Of a DNA stretch of 64,000 nt, positions 33,559 through 43,312 are shown in pieces. The notes below the pieces were generated by a model, which searched no databases, was not told the origin of the DNA, and saw only the letters and a list, made by a program, of their open reading frames with translations. The translations under genes were made by a program, and so were the position numbers. The stretch covers positions 62,001-126,000 of the forward strand of contig NZ_VANS01000004.1 in NCBI RefSeq assembly GCF_005887615.1. Reading direction: 5' to 3'. How positions within the stretch are numbered: position 1 is the stretch's first letter; every line of letters begins with the position of its first letter. Origin of the DNA: Sulfitobacter sabulilitoris (GTDB taxonomy: Bacteria > Pseudomonadota > Alphaproteobacteria > Rhodobacterales > Rhodobacteraceae).

Positions 33559-34133
33559 GCGCTGACCCATGTGGTGATGGCGTCTATGTCCGGGCGCGGA
33601 CGGTCCGGCGGCTGGGAGGTTTCGGTCCCGATATGGATGAACCCCGCGATCCGTTCGTGCGGCGCCAGCCCCAGCGCGTCGGTCATGAAGCCTCGGTCAT
33701 GGCTTGGCCAGCCGCTGAGCCAATTTGCGCCCCAGCCCGCCGCAAGCGCCGCGTTCAGCAGCGCGAGGCACACGGCCCCGGCGGAGTAGGTCTGCTCGAG
33801 GGCCGGAATTTTCGCGGAAGGTTTCTGCACCTCGATCACGGCCACCGCCAGGTGCCCCTGGTCGAATTGCGCACGGCCTTTGCCGATCTGCTCTGCCTCA
33901 AGGTTCAGGGCGATGCCCCGCGCCTCCGCCACGGCGGCAAGTCGGGGCATCGCGGAGGTTTCGATCACGATGAACCGCCACGGCTCAAGCTTGCCATGAT
34001 CGGGCGTGCGCGCCGCGGCCGTCAGCAGCGGCACCAGCGCGGCGCGTGTGGGCACGGGTGCGGCCAGCGTCTTGGCGGGGCGCGACCGGCGGGTCAGCAG
34101 AAATTCAAGGGCGTCGGGCACAGGCGTGGGCAT
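33555..34133 (-). CDS. Nitroreductase family protein (YdjA-like)
   Basis: 192 residues. ALEFLLTRRSRPAKTLAAPVP carries the Arg-x-Ser FMN-contact motif, ARTPDHGKLEPWRFIVI the second flavin loop, and AVCLALLNAALAAGWGANWLSGW the dimer/flavin helix. The C-terminal GFIHIGT is also typical. It is a small FMN-dependent NAD(P)H oxidoreductase of the cytosol; the natural electron acceptor is unknown. The gene starts 9 bp after the end of the HDAC-like gene on the same strand and overlaps the EI24-like gene by four bases, so these three are probably one operon. Confidence 0.88.
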   Translation of the reverse strand: MPTPVPDALEFLLTRRSRPAKTLAAPVPTRAALVPLLTAAARTPDHGKLEPWRFIVIETSAMPRLAAVAEARGIALNLEAEQIGKGRAQFDQGHLAVAVIEVQKPSAKIPALEQTYSAGAVCLALLNAALAAGWGANWLSGWPSHDRGFMTDALGLAPHERIAGFIHIGTETSQPPDRPRPDIDAITTWVSA

Positions 34134-34142
34134 GAGGGTCTT

Positions 34143-35258
34143 TCACAGGTTCAGGTGGTGGGCCATGTCGTCGATCGTACGGCGCAGAAACGCATCGACA
34201 TGGGGTTTGGGTTGGCGGATGCCAAGGGCCTCGGCCAACGGGTCGGGTGCGGTAATGGAACTGCCCGACAGTGCCTCGATCGTGGCATGACCGCAGAACG
34301 GCACATAGACCTCTGAATAGCCGCCCTCGTGCACCAGAACCAACCGCCCGTCGCACAGACGCTCCGCCGCCGCCTTGATCCGCAGGGTCATCTGGCGGAA
34401 CGTGTCGGCGGTGGCCAGCATTTGCGCCAGCGGATCAAGCGCGGACGCGTCGTAGCCGCAGGCGACCACGATCAGATCGGGCTGAAACGCCTCGAGCTGC
34501 GGGATCACAACGGTATCCATGGCATGCAGATAGGCACTGTGCCCGGTGCCCGCGGGCAGGGGCAGGTTGAGGTTGCAGCCTTTGCCTGCCCCGCGCCCCC
34601 GGTCGTCGAGCGCGCCACTGTCGAGCGGGTAATTGCCGTCCTGATGCAGCGAAATCGTCAGCACGTCGTCGCGATCGTAAAAGATCGCCTCGGTGCCGTT
34701 GCCGTGGTGCACGTCCCAGTCCAGCACGGCGACGCGTCGCGCGCGCCCCTTGGCCTGTGCCGCCTCGATCGCGATCGCGATATTGGCCAGAAGGCAAAAC
34801 CCGTTGGGGAAATCCGGCAGGCAGTGATGCCCGGGCGGTCGCGACAGCGCATAGGCGTTGGTCAGCGTGCCATCCGTCACGGCATCGACGGCGGCGATGG
34901 CCAGCCCCGCCGACAGCGCCGACACCTCGTACCCGCCTTTGGCGAACGGCGTGCGTCGCCCCAATTCACCGCCACCCGCATCCGACAGGCGCTTGAATTC
35001 GGCCAGGTAGCTTTCGGGATGGACGCGCGCCAGATCCTCGTCGGTTGCCATCTCGGCGCTGCGCACATCCAGATCGCGGATCAGCCCGGTCACATCCATC
35101 AGGTTCTTGAGGCGGCGTTTCGTCTCGGGGCTTTCCGGCAGGCCGCCGGCGGCCAATGGCTGCACCAGGCCGCCGATGGGCAGCGTGAAGGCATAGTTTC
35201 CGCCCGCGTGCCAAAAGGTGCGCTCGTCCCAGAAGAGCCCTGTGGTCGGTGATGTCAT
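34143..35258 (-). CDS. HDAC/acetylpolyamine amidohydrolase family deacetylase
   Basis: 371 residues from the ATG at 35258 (GGAGG upstream). The deacetylase core shows SRPPGHHC (active-site His pair), NGFCLLANIAIA, VLDWDVHHGNGTEAIF (Zn-ligand Asp and His), SLHQDGNYP and ACGYDASALDPLA (second Zn-ligand Asp). A catalytic-loop Gly-Tyr is in HEGGYSEVYVP. It is a Zn-dependent amide hydrolase of the class II HDAC-like group, which in bacteria acts on acetylated polyamines or other small amides; the substrate cannot be read here. It leads an operon with the nitroreductase and EI24-like genes. Confidence 0.9.
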   Translation of the reverse strand: MTSPTTGLFWDERTFWHAGGNYAFTLPIGGLVQPLAAGGLPESPETKRRLKNLMDVTGLIRDLDVRSAEMATDEDLARVHPESYLAEFKRLSDAGGGELGRRTPFAKGGYEVSALSAGLAIAAVDAVTDGTLTNAYALSRPPGHHCLPDFPNGFCLLANIAIAIEAAQAKGRARRVAVLDWDVHHGNGTEAIFYDRDDVLTISLHQDGNYPLDSGALDDRGRGAGKGCNLNLPLPAGTGHSAYLHAMDTVVIPQLEAFQPDLIVVACGYDASALDPLAQMLATADTFRQMTLRIKAAAERLCDGRLVLVHEGGYSEVYVPFCGHATIEALSGSSITAPDPLAEALGIRQPKPHVDAFLRRTIDDMAHHLNL

Positions 35259-35336
35259 CGTGTCCTCCGTTGCGTCGCGGTCAACGTGACGGAGCGGTGC
35301 GCGATTGTCCATCGGCCGGTTCGGTCTGGTGACAGG

Positions 35337-35825
35337 TCAGCGCGCGGCCTCGGCCAGAAGGGCGGGTACATCCAGCGGGGTGTTGATCATCGCCAGCCTG
35401 CCGTCCGCATCGCGTGGCCATTCCTCGGGGGCGCGATCGCGGTACAATTCCACCCCGTTGCCATCGGGATCGCGCAGATACACCGCCTCGCTCACCCCGT
35501 GATCCGCCGCACCGTCAAGCTCTATCCCGGCGTCCAGCACCCGCGCCAGCGCCGCGCCAAGGCTTTTCCGGTCCGGATACAGGATCGCGGCATGATAGAG
35601 GCCGGTGTGCCCCTCGGGCGGCGGGGTGCCGCCCTTGCTGTGCCATGTGTTCAGGCCGATGTGGTGGTGGTAGCCGCCCGCGCCCAGGAACGCGGCCCGG
35701 TCGCCGTAGCGTTGCGTGACCTCGAACCCCAGCAGATCGCGGTAGAACCCGATCGCGCGGTCGATATCCGCAACCTTGAGGTGGACGTGCCCGATGGTGG
35801 GGTGCGTGGCGGAGGTGTTCGACAT
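35337..35825 (-). CDS. VOC-family glyoxalase/extradiol-dioxygenase-like protein
   Basis: 162 residues from the ATG at 35825, with GAAAGGA upstream. One and a half VOC modules are seen: TIGHVHLKVADIDRAIGFYR (metal His in HVHLKV), then GGYHHHIGLNTWHSKGG, and a second part with GLYHAAILYPDR, HGVSEAVYLRDPDGNGVEL (metal-ligand Glu in GVEL). It resembles Bacillus CatE-type ring-cleaving dioxygenases and related proteins of unknown substrate. Cytosolic. The gene is monocistronic and divergent from the DMT exporter (154-bp gap). Dioxygenase, lyase or resistance-type functions cannot be separated by eye. Confidence 0.8.
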   Translation of the reverse strand: MSNTSATHPTIGHVHLKVADIDRAIGFYRDLLGFEVTQRYGDRAAFLGAGGYHHHIGLNTWHSKGGTPPPEGHTGLYHAAILYPDRKSLGAALARVLDAGIELDGAADHGVSEAVYLRDPDGNGVELYRDRAPEEWPRDADGRLAMINTPLDVPALLAEAAR

Positions 35826-35979
35826 GCAAGGCGTCCTTTCACGATGGCGCAGCGTCCGGCTGGCCAATTTACCATGTCGCGCATTCCCGCAAAAAGCAAA
35901 GGCGCCAAAACACACCGCGACTGTGCGGTTTTGCAGGCAAACGCTTGAGCGCGGTGCGGTCCGTGATAAAGACTGACAG

Positions 35980-36942
35980 ATGACACATGCCCCGACACCC
36001 CGTGCCGAGCAAGGCCGGTTGCGTGACCTGATGCTGGTGATGCTGGCCGCGGTGATGTTCGGCACGGTGCCCTATTTCGCGCTGTCCCTGACACGCGACG
36101 GGATGGCGCCGCAGGCGGTCGCCTTCTACCGCTACCTGATCGCGGCGCTCGTGTTTCTGCCCGCACTCTGGGGTGCGCGCGCGCAGGGTCGGGTCGTGAT
36201 CTGGGGCGTTGCGACCGGCGGGGTGATGGCGCTGGGCTGGGTCGGCTACGTGCGTGCACTGGGGGCGCTTCCGGTGTCGACCGTGGGCGTGATCTACATG
36301 AGCTATCCGATATTCACCCTGATCATCGGCTGGGTGCTGTGGCGCGACCGGCCCACACTGCGCGCTCTGCTGGCCGGAGGGCTTGTCCTGGTGGCGGCGG
36401 CGCTGGCGACGGGCGTGGCGGCGGTTCGCGCCGATCAATGGGTGTGGGTGCTGGGCGCCTTTGCGGCACCTGCGGGCTTTGGCTTTGGCATCACCGTGCT
36501 TGTGCACAAGTTGGTCGAGATCCCGCCGATGGCCCGGATTTCAGCGGTCTCGCTGGGCTCGATGCTGGGGCTTTTGCCGCTGATGGCCGCGCTGACGCCC
36601 GCGCAGGCTTTGCCGGTAACGCTCCAGGGGTGGGGCTGGGTCGCGGGGATCGCGCTGGTCACGGCCAGCGTGCCACAGCTTATCTACACCTATTTCGCGC
36701 CTCGGGTCGGCGCGGCGGGGACGGCCGTAGCGGGCAGTATCGAATTGCCGACCATGTTCGTCGTGGGCTGGCTGGCCTTTGACGAGCGGATCGGCCTGGC
36801 GCAGACCGCCGCCTGCGCGTTGATCCTGGCATCCGTAATGTTGGTTCAGGCCCGGGTCACGCGCCCGTTCTTCGGGCGGGTCGCGACCGAAGACCCGCGC
36901 GACACACGGTTTTCTTCAACTAGAACGGGCCGGAAACTTTGA
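35980..36942 (+). CDS. DMT-family (EamA) transporter
   Basis: 320 residues with about ten hydrophobic helices in two EamA repeats (about 15-145 and 160-290). Typical features are MLAAVMFGTVPYFALSL at the start, FYRYLIAALVFLPALW, and the end of the repeats in SYPIFTLIIGWVLWRDRP and SIELPTMFVVGWLAFDER. It is an inner-membrane exporter or permease for metabolites or amino acids, substrate unknown. The gene is alone on its strand and ends 26 bp before the convergent trpS gene. Confidence 0.88.
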   Translation: MTHAPTPRAEQGRLRDLMLVMLAAVMFGTVPYFALSLTRDGMAPQAVAFYRYLIAALVFLPALWGARAQGRVVIWGVATGGVMALGWVGYVRALGALPVSTVGVIYMSYPIFTLIIGWVLWRDRPTLRALLAGGLVLVAAALATGVAAVRADQWVWVLGAFAAPAGFGFGITVLVHKLVEIPPMARISAVSLGSMLGLLPLMAALTPAQALPVTLQGWGWVAGIALVTASVPQLIYTYFAPRVGAAGTAVAGSIELPTMFVVGWLAFDERIGLAQTAACALILASVMLVQARVTRPFFGRVATEDPRDTRFSSTRTGRKL

Positions 36943-36968
36943 AAACTTCGCTGCCCGCGGCGGCACGG

Positions 36969-37988
36969 TCAGCGCACCATGCCGATGATGTCGTAGGTCT
37001 TTTGCAGGATCGGGGCGGTGATCTCGCGCGCTTGCGCGGCCCCGCGGGCCAAGATCTTGTCGATCTCGTCGGGTTCGGCCATCAGCCGCGCCATTTCGGT
37101 CGAAATGGGTGACAGTTTCGCCACAGCCAGATCCGCAAGCATCGGCTTGAAGGCGCCGAATTGCTGTCCACCGACCTCGGCCAGGACCTGATCGACGGAT
37201 TGATCGCTCAGCGCGGCGTAGATATTCACGAGGTTGCGTGCCTCGGGTCGCTGCTCCAGGCCTTTTGCCTCGGAAGGCAGTGCATCGGGGTCGGTCTTGG
37301 CCTTGCGGATCTTCTTGGCGATGGCGTCGGCGTCGTCGGTCATGTTGATGCGGCTGGCGTCTGACGGGTCGGATTTCGACATCTTCTTGGTGCCATCGCG
37401 CAGCGACATCACACGCGTCGCCGCGCCTTCGATCACCGGCTCCGTCAGGGGGAAAAAATCCACCCCGTAGTCGTGGTTGAACTTGGCGGCGATGTCGCGG
37501 GTCAGTTCCAGGTGCTGTTTCTGGTCCTCGCCCACGGGAACATGCGTGGCGTGGTAGATCAGGATGTCGGCGGCCATCAGCGCCGGATAGGCGAAGAGGC
37601 CCAGCGACGCCTTCTCGGCGTTCTTGCCCGCCTTGTCCTTGAATTGTGTCATCCGCTGCATCCAGCCCATCCGCGCCACGCAGTTGAAGATCCAGGCCAA
37701 TTGCGCGTGCTCGGGCACCTGGCTTTGATTGATCAGGATGGATTTCTCGGGGCTGAGGCCGCTTGCGATGAAGCCCGCCGCCAATTCGCGGGTGCTGTGC
37801 GCCAGTTCCTTCGGATCCTGCCAGACCGTGATTGCGTGCAGATCGACCATGCAGAACACCGTCTGCTCATAGGCCTCGTCCTGCATCCGCACGAAACGCT
37901 GCAACGCGCCAAGGTAATTGCCAAGGTGCAGATCGCCCGACGGCTGGATACCCGAAAACACGCGCGGGGGGAATGTGGGGGTGGTCAT
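36969..37988 (-). CDS. trpS: Tryptophanyl-tRNA synthetase
   Basis: 339 residues from the ATG at 37988; AGGAG lies about 10 bp upstream. The class I signature [14 protein letters not shown] (HIGH-type) is at about residue 18, and the KMSKS loop is exact ([10 protein letters not shown], about 205). VFSGIQPSG and DIGMVR-type ends fit bacterial TrpRS. It charges tRNA-Trp in the cytosol. The frame extends 20 codons upstream but without the family N-terminus. It is divergent from the rhomboid-like gene with an 80-bp gap. Confidence 0.96.
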   Translation of the reverse strand: MTTPTFPPRVFSGIQPSGDLHLGNYLGALQRFVRMQDEAYEQTVFCMVDLHAITVWQDPKELAHSTRELAAGFIASGLSPEKSILINQSQVPEHAQLAWIFNCVARMGWMQRMTQFKDKAGKNAEKASLGLFAYPALMAADILIYHATHVPVGEDQKQHLELTRDIAAKFNHDYGVDFFPLTEPVIEGAATRVMSLRDGTKKMSKSDPSDASRINMTDDADAIAKKIRKAKTDPDALPSEAKGLEQRPEARNLVNIYAALSDQSVDQVLAEVGGQQFGAFKPMLADLAVAKLSPISTEMARLMAEPDEIDKILARGAAQAREITAPILQKTYDIIGMVR

Positions 37989-38068
37989 GGGGGCGGGCTC
38001 CTGATCGGGCTGGCAATGCACTGTCGGAGGGCTTACCCATGGGGGCAAACCGCGTCAAGGAAATGCCC

Positions 38069-38782
38069 ATGTCAGACCCGAGCCACCGCTTCGACCACCG
38101 CCATCCGGACGATTCCTCTCCGGTGAACCCCTTGCCGCCCGTGGTCGTCGTGCTGTTTATGGCCATCGCGTTGCCAGAGGCGGCGTTTTCGCTCGGGGCG
38201 GCGGGCCTGATCGGCGGACCGGAGGCCGTCGGCTGGCGGCTGGCCGCCATCCAGAGCTACGGATTTTCGGGCGATATCTTTGACTGGATGCTGGCCAACG
38301 GTCGCTGGGTGCCGCAACATCTGCTGCGGTTTCTCAGCTATCCGTTCGTGCACCTGGGGGTGACACATGCGCTCTTTGCGGCGGTCCTGCTGCTCGCGCT
38401 GGGCAAGCTGGTGGGCGAAGCGATGGGGCAGTTGGCCGTCCTGGTGATCTTTTTCGGATCCGGCATCTTTGGCGCGCTGGTCTATGCGCTTTTGCTCGAT
38501 GATCCCGCGTGGGTGGCGGGGGCCTATCCGCCTGTCTATGGGCTGATCGGGGGATATTCCTTTGTGATGTGGCAGCAGCTTGCCGGACGCGGGGCCGAGC
38601 AGTACCGCGCGTTTTCGCTGATCGCGGTGCTGATGGGGCTGCAACTGATCTGGGGGGTCTTCTTTGACGTGGGCCTTGGCTGGGTCTCGGATCTTGCGGG
38701 GTTCGTCTTTGGCCTTTGTGCGTCGGTGGTGCTGGTGCCGGGTGGGATGGCGCGGCTGCTGGCGTCGCTGCGCCGGTCCTGA
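38069..38782 (+). CDS. Rhomboid-fold membrane protein lacking catalytic Ser and His (pseudoprotease)
   Basis: 237 residues from the ATG at 38069, 7 bp after AAGGA. Six hydrophobic helices follow a polar N-terminus with a His/Asp stretch. The helix-4 motif of active rhomboids (GASGAIFGLLGAY) appears as GAYPPVYGLIGGY, so the catalytic Ser is Tyr and the next Gly is Pro. The helix-6 motif (AHLGGFVFGL) appears as SDLAGFVFGL, so the catalytic His is Asp. The overall fold and the L1-type region YPFVHLGVTHALF are kept. It may bind or guide membrane proteins like eukaryotic iRhoms. It lies between divergent trpS and convergent murJ. Confidence 0.82.
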   Translation: MSDPSHRFDHRHPDDSSPVNPLPPVVVVLFMAIALPEAAFSLGAAGLIGGPEAVGWRLAAIQSYGFSGDIFDWMLANGRWVPQHLLRFLSYPFVHLGVTHALFAAVLLLALGKLVGEAMGQLAVLVIFFGSGIFGALVYALLLDDPAWVAGAYPPVYGLIGGYSFVMWQQLAGRGAEQYRAFSLIAVLMGLQLIWGVFFDVGLGWVSDLAGFVFGLCASVVLVPGGMARLLASLRRS

Positions 38783-38800
38783 GCGACCCCGGCGCCGCGA

Positions 38801-40345
38801 TCAGGCGCCGCGTCGCATGGCAGAGCGGAATTCCGCGATCCGGAATGCGCCGATCATGTGACCCAGACCGAAATAGCTGACCATGCCGACACCGACCAGC
38901 AGAGCGAGCGCCAATGCGCGCCACCAGGGCAGCCCCAGCATCGGTCCCAGCACGACATTGGCCGCCCAGAGTGCGACCCCCATCAGCATCGAGGCCAGGA
39001 TGATCCGCCAGATCCGCCGACGGAACCGGGGATCGAACCGGGCCACGTCGCCATAGCGTTTCGCGCCCACGCCCAACAGGGCGACCATGCCCCAGGCGGC
39101 GATCGTGGTGGCAATGGCGGGGGCGATCCAGCCCACGACAGGCGCCAATCCGATGGCGAGGCCCGCATTCATCACCATCGACACCACGGCATAGTGAAAC
39201 GGCCGCCTCGTGTCTTCACGCGCAAAATACAATGGTTGCAGGATCTTTTGCAGCACGAAAGCCGGCAGACCCAGCCCGTAGATCGCGACCGCCACGGCGA
39301 TTGCGGCGCTGTCATCGACCGTGGCCGCCCCACGCTGGAACAGTACCGACACCAGCGGCAGCGGCACCACGATCAGCGCCACGGCTGACGGGATCGTCAG
39401 CGCCAGCGCCACCTCCGCCGCCCGGCTGAGCGCCGACTTCGCGCCATCGTCGTCCTGCGCCTTGAGCCGCCGCGACAGGTCGGGCAACAACACCACGCCC
39501 ACGGCAATACCCACCACCCCAAGCGGCAGTTGATAGAGCCGGTCCGCCGCGTAAAGCCAGCCGACCGCCTTGTCGAAATAGCTCGCGACCTGCTGACCGA
39601 CCAGCAGGTTGACCTGGACCACGCCACCCGCAAGCGCGGCGGGGACCGCGATGCGGACAAGCCGCCGCATGTCGGGCGTCAGGCGCGGACGTGTGAACGC
39701 GATGGAAAACCCCGTGCGCCGCGCTGCGACCCAGAGCAGCGAAAGCTGCACCAGGCCCGCCACCGGGATCGCCCAGATAAGGGCGCGCGCAACGTCGCCA
39801 CCGACCCATGCCGCCAGCGCCATGACGCTGACCAAAAGGACGTTCAGCAGCACCGGCGCCGCCGCGGCGGCGGCAAAGCGTCCGGCGGCATTCAGCATTC
39901 CCGAAAGCAGCGCGGCGAGCGAGATGAAAAGAATGTAGGGAAAGGCGATACGCCCGAATTCCACCGACAGCGCGAATTGTTCCTGGCCCGCAAAGCCGCT
40001 GGCGAGCGCGAAGATCAGCCACGGCATGAAGGCCAGTGCAAGCAGCGTCAGCCCGATCAGGATCGTGGCCAGCCCGGCAAAGGCGTCCGAAGCAAAGCCA
40101 TCCGCGTCCTCACCCCCCTCCAGCCGCTTGGAAAACATCGGCACGAATGCCATGTTGAACGCGCCCTCGGCGAAGAACCGGCGGAACATGTTGGGCAGGC
40201 GAAAGGCCACGACATAGGCCTCGTAGAGCGGCCCGGTGCCCAGAAACGCCAGGATCATCGCATCGCGCAGAAACCCCAGAACACGGCTGAGCAGGGTCCA
40301 GATCCCGACCGTGAAGAAACCGGACATGAGGCGAATGGGGGTCAC
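38801..40345 (-). CDS. murJ: Lipid II flippase MurJ
   Basis: 514 residues starting at a GTG at 40345 (TPIRLMSGFFTVGIWTLLSR), which matches the family start; an internal ATG at 40327 is the alternative. There are about 14 membrane helices, the expected number. The region VAFRLPNMFRRFFAEGAFNMAFVPMF is the MurJ hallmark, with conserved Arg and Glu lining the cavity. It flips lipid II across the inner membrane for peptidoglycan synthesis. The gene follows glnD on the same strand, with a 182-bp gap. No typical strong ribosome site precedes the GTG. Confidence 0.93.
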   Translation of the reverse strand: MTPIRLMSGFFTVGIWTLLSRVLGFLRDAMILAFLGTGPLYEAYVVAFRLPNMFRRFFAEGAFNMAFVPMFSKRLEGGEDADGFASDAFAGLATILIGLTLLALAFMPWLIFALASGFAGQEQFALSVEFGRIAFPYILFISLAALLSGMLNAAGRFAAAAAAPVLLNVLLVSVMALAAWVGGDVARALIWAIPVAGLVQLSLLWVAARRTGFSIAFTRPRLTPDMRRLVRIAVPAALAGGVVQVNLLVGQQVASYFDKAVGWLYAADRLYQLPLGVVGIAVGVVLLPDLSRRLKAQDDDGAKSALSRAAEVALALTIPSAVALIVVPLPLVSVLFQRGAATVDDSAAIAVAVAIYGLGLPAFVLQKILQPLYFAREDTRRPFHYAVVSMVMNAGLAIGLAPVVGWIAPAIATTIAAWGMVALLGVGAKRYGDVARFDPRFRRRIWRIILASMLMGVALWAANVVLGPMLGLPWWRALALALLVGVGMVSYFGLGHMIGAFRIAEFRSAMRRGA

Positions 40346-40527
40346 GGGAAGTGTCAGACCTCTCGACAGGCGAAGCGACGGCGCTTGGCGTGGCCTAGCC
40401 AAAGGCGGCGGTCTGCGCAAATGGTATCTCGGGGGAAGGGCGGCAAGGTATCGGACTGTTGCCGTTTTCTTTCAAGGGAATCGGACCGGAATCTTCGAAA
40501 ATCCCGGCCGCCCGGTCGCACCGTGGT
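40346..40527 (-). other. Intergenic region between glnD and murJ
   Basis: This 182-bp gap lies between two minus-strand genes, glnD (ends 40528) and murJ (starts 40345). It is less GC-rich around 40455-40500. I see no convincing hairpin terminator or promoter, and no short gene with a ribosome site. Confidence 0.5.
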
Positions 40528-43302
40528 TCAGTCGTCCGCACGCTCTACGCCGGCGGTGATCGCTTCGCGCAGGCGCTTTTCCAACAGCCGCTGCTTTGCC
40601 TCGGTATGGTATTTCAGCCCGAACATATCCTTGACATAGAAAGTATCGACCACCTGCTCTCCGAAGGTCGCGATCACCGCGTTGGCGATATAGACGTTGT
40701 TGGCGGCCAGCGTCCGCGCCAGATCGTACAGCAGGCCCGGCCGGTCGCGGGTATCGACCTCGATGATGGTGTAGATTTCGGACCCTTCGTTGTCGAAGGT
40801 GATGTGCGTCGGCACCTTGAAGGCCCGCTCGCGCTTCTTGATCTTGTCGCGCGACTTGAACGCCTCGCGCGCCACGACCTCGCCGCGCAGGGTCTTTTCG
40901 ATCATCTGCCGCATCCGCGGCAGTCGCGATGCTTCGAAGGGCGCGCCATCGGCATCCTGTATCCAGAAGGCATCGGTCACCAGGCCGTCCTTGGTGGTAT
41001 AGCTGCGGGCATCGACCACGTTGGCCCCCACAAGGGCAAGGGCGCCCGCCAGACGGGCGAAAATGCCCGGATGATCGTCCATGACGAAGCAGGCGCGGGT
41101 GGCGTCGCGATCCTCGTCGGGGTGCAGGTCGATGCGGATCTCGCCGGGTTGGATGTCGCGCAGCATCTCGGCAAAGGTCAGATGCGCGGTGACATGCAGG
41201 CCTTGCCAATACGGATCGTAATGCCGCGCGATTTCGGTCTGCAGATCCTTGCGCGGCCAGTCCTTCAACGCCTCGCGCAGGGTGCGCTTGGCCTCGGCCC
41301 CGCGGTTTTCGCGGTTCAGATCCTCCAGCCCGGTCTCCAACGCGCGCTTGGTCTGGCGGTACAGCCCGCGGATCAGAACGGCCTTCCAGTTGTTCCAGGT
41401 GTTCGGGCCCACACCGCGAATGTCGCAGACCGTGAGCACGCAAAGCAGGTCCAGCCGCTTGACCGTCTGCACCGCCTTGGCGAAATCACGCACCGTGCGC
41501 GGGTCGGCGATATCGCGTTTCTGCGCCATGTCCGACATCAGCAGGTGATAGCGCACCAGCCATTCCACCGTGTCGGTATCGGCCTTCGACAGACCCAGCC
41601 TGGGCGCGACCTTGCGCGCGATCTGTGCGCCCAGGATCGAATGATCTTCGGGCCGGCCCTTGCCGATATCATGCAGCAGCAGCGCGACGTAGAGCACCTT
41701 GCGGTCCACTCCACGCTTGAGGATCGACGACGCGATGGGAAGCTCCTCTTCCTGCTCGCCCTTCTCGATCTCGGCCAGATGCGTGATGCACTGGATGATA
41801 TGCTCGTCCACCGTATAGCTGTGATACATGTTGAACTGCATCATCGCGACGATGGGTTCGAATTCGGGGATGAAGGCGGCCAGCACGCCAAGTTCGTTCA
41901 TCCGGCGAAGCGCGCGTTCGGGATTGCCATGCTTGAGCAGCAGATCGAGGAAGATGCGCCGCGCTTCGGGCGTGTTGCGCATGTCGTCGTCGATGCGGTG
42001 CAGGTTCGACTTGATCAGGCGCATCGCGTCGGGGTGGATCAGCATGCCGGTGCGAAGTGCCTCTTCGAATATGCGCAGCAGGTTCAGCTTGTCGGACAGG
42101 AACGCCTGGTTGTCGAGAATTCCGATCCGGTTGTTGACCACCTCGAACCCGGCGCGGACACGCGGGCGGCGGCGGAACATCCGCTCGAGCAGCGGCTCGG
42201 CCTTGACGTGTGCGGCTTCCATCTTGGTCAGGAAGATCCGGGTGAGATCGCCGACGGCGGTCGCGTGCAGAAAGAAATCCTGCATGAAGACCTCGACCGC
42301 GCGCCGGCCCCTGGTGTCCGTGTAGCCCATCGCCTGGGCCACCTGCACCTGCATGTCAAAGGTCAGCTGTTCGGTCGCCCGGTTGGTGAGCAGATGCAAA
42401 TGCCCGCGCACCGCCCAGAGAAAATCCTCCGCCGCCACGAATTCGCGGTATTCGTCGGCGGTGAACACGCCCAACGGCACCAGATCGGCGGCCTTCTGGA
42501 CCCCGTGGATGTATTTCGCGATCCAGTAAAGCGACTGCAAGTCGCGCAAGCCGCCCTTGCCCTCTTTCACGTTCGGCTCGACCATATAGCGCTGGCCCTG
42601 CTTCATGTGACGCTGATCGCGCTCCTCTAGCTTGGCCTCGATGAATTCGCGGCCCGTGTTGGCGAACAGCTCGTCTTGCAGGCGTTTCTTGAGGTCCTGC
42701 GCCAGCGCGCGGTCGCCCGCCACGTGGCGGTGTTCCAGCAGCGCCGTGCGAATTGTGAAATCCTCGGTGCCAAGGCGGATGCAATCGCGGATGGTGCGGC
42801 TTGAATGCCCGACCTTGAGCTTGAGATCCCACAGCATGTAGAGCATCGATTCAATCACGCTCTCGGCCCAGGCTGTGATCTTGTAGGGCGTGAGAAACAA
42901 CAGATCGACATCCGAAAACGGCGCCATCTCTCCGCGTCCGTAGCCCCCGACGGCAATCACCGATAGCCGCTCGCCGGACGTGGGCGAGGATTTGACGTGC
43001 AAGTGGCCCGTGGCGACCTTGAGCGCCGATGTCACCAGGCAATCGGTCAGATAGGTGTAGCCGCGCGTCATGGGGCGAGAGGCGAAAGGCGCCGCCGCAA
43101 AGGCTTCGGCAAGGGCGGCGCGGCCGTCTGACTGTGCCTTGCGCAGATGGTCGACGACAGCCGCGCGCAAGGCCGCGTCATCGTGGCCCTGCCTCGACAG
43201 ATCCTCCAGCACGGCATCGAACGCCCGCTGGTCAAAGATCTTGTCGGCCGCGCAGATCAGGTCGCCGTTGGGCTCCACGCCCAACGGTTTGAGGTCGGTC
43301 AT
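40528..43302 (-). CDS. glnD: Bifunctional uridylyltransferase/uridylyl-removing enzyme GlnD
   Basis: 924 residues from the ATG at 43302, the usual length. The nucleotidyltransferase domain has GGYGRGEMAPFSDVDLLFL (about 115-135, with the DxD). The HD hydrolase domain has VALLLHDIGKGRPEDHS near residue 535. Two ACT domains close the protein (HPGIFARLAGALALVGANVV and RDRPGLLYDLARTLAANN). It senses glutamine and uridylylates or de-uridylylates PII proteins in the cytosol, controlling nitrogen assimilation. It lies between an LpoA-like lipoprotein gene (10 bp upstream) and murJ on the same strand. Confidence 0.96.
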   Translation of the reverse strand: MTDLKPLGVEPNGDLICAADKIFDQRAFDAVLEDLSRQGHDDAALRAAVVDHLRKAQSDGRAALAEAFAAAPFASRPMTRGYTYLTDCLVTSALKVATGHLHVKSSPTSGERLSVIAVGGYGRGEMAPFSDVDLLFLTPYKITAWAESVIESMLYMLWDLKLKVGHSSRTIRDCIRLGTEDFTIRTALLEHRHVAGDRALAQDLKKRLQDELFANTGREFIEAKLEERDQRHMKQGQRYMVEPNVKEGKGGLRDLQSLYWIAKYIHGVQKAADLVPLGVFTADEYREFVAAEDFLWAVRGHLHLLTNRATEQLTFDMQVQVAQAMGYTDTRGRRAVEVFMQDFFLHATAVGDLTRIFLTKMEAAHVKAEPLLERMFRRRPRVRAGFEVVNNRIGILDNQAFLSDKLNLLRIFEEALRTGMLIHPDAMRLIKSNLHRIDDDMRNTPEARRIFLDLLLKHGNPERALRRMNELGVLAAFIPEFEPIVAMMQFNMYHSYTVDEHIIQCITHLAEIEKGEQEEELPIASSILKRGVDRKVLYVALLLHDIGKGRPEDHSILGAQIARKVAPRLGLSKADTDTVEWLVRYHLLMSDMAQKRDIADPRTVRDFAKAVQTVKRLDLLCVLTVCDIRGVGPNTWNNWKAVLIRGLYRQTKRALETGLEDLNRENRGAEAKRTLREALKDWPRKDLQTEIARHYDPYWQGLHVTAHLTFAEMLRDIQPGEIRIDLHPDEDRDATRACFVMDDHPGIFARLAGALALVGANVVDARSYTTKDGLVTDAFWIQDADGAPFEASRLPRMRQMIEKTLRGEVVAREAFKSRDKIKKRERAFKVPTHITFDNEGSEIYTIIEVDTRDRPGLLYDLARTLAANNVYIANAVIATFGEQVVDTFYVKDMFGLKYHTEAKQRLLEKRLREAITAGVERADD

Positions 43303-43312
43303 CCGATCCGCC

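Noticed and set aside
35895-35935. Possible terminator hairpin (ACCGC/GCGGT) before the DMT transporter gene
   Set aside because: The stem is only 5 bp and lies between two divergent genes, where a terminator would have no purpose.
40459-42630. A 723-codon plus-strand open frame opposite glnD
   Set aside because: Shadow of glnD; its translation is His/Gln/Arg-rich with no motif, and no ribosome site fits.
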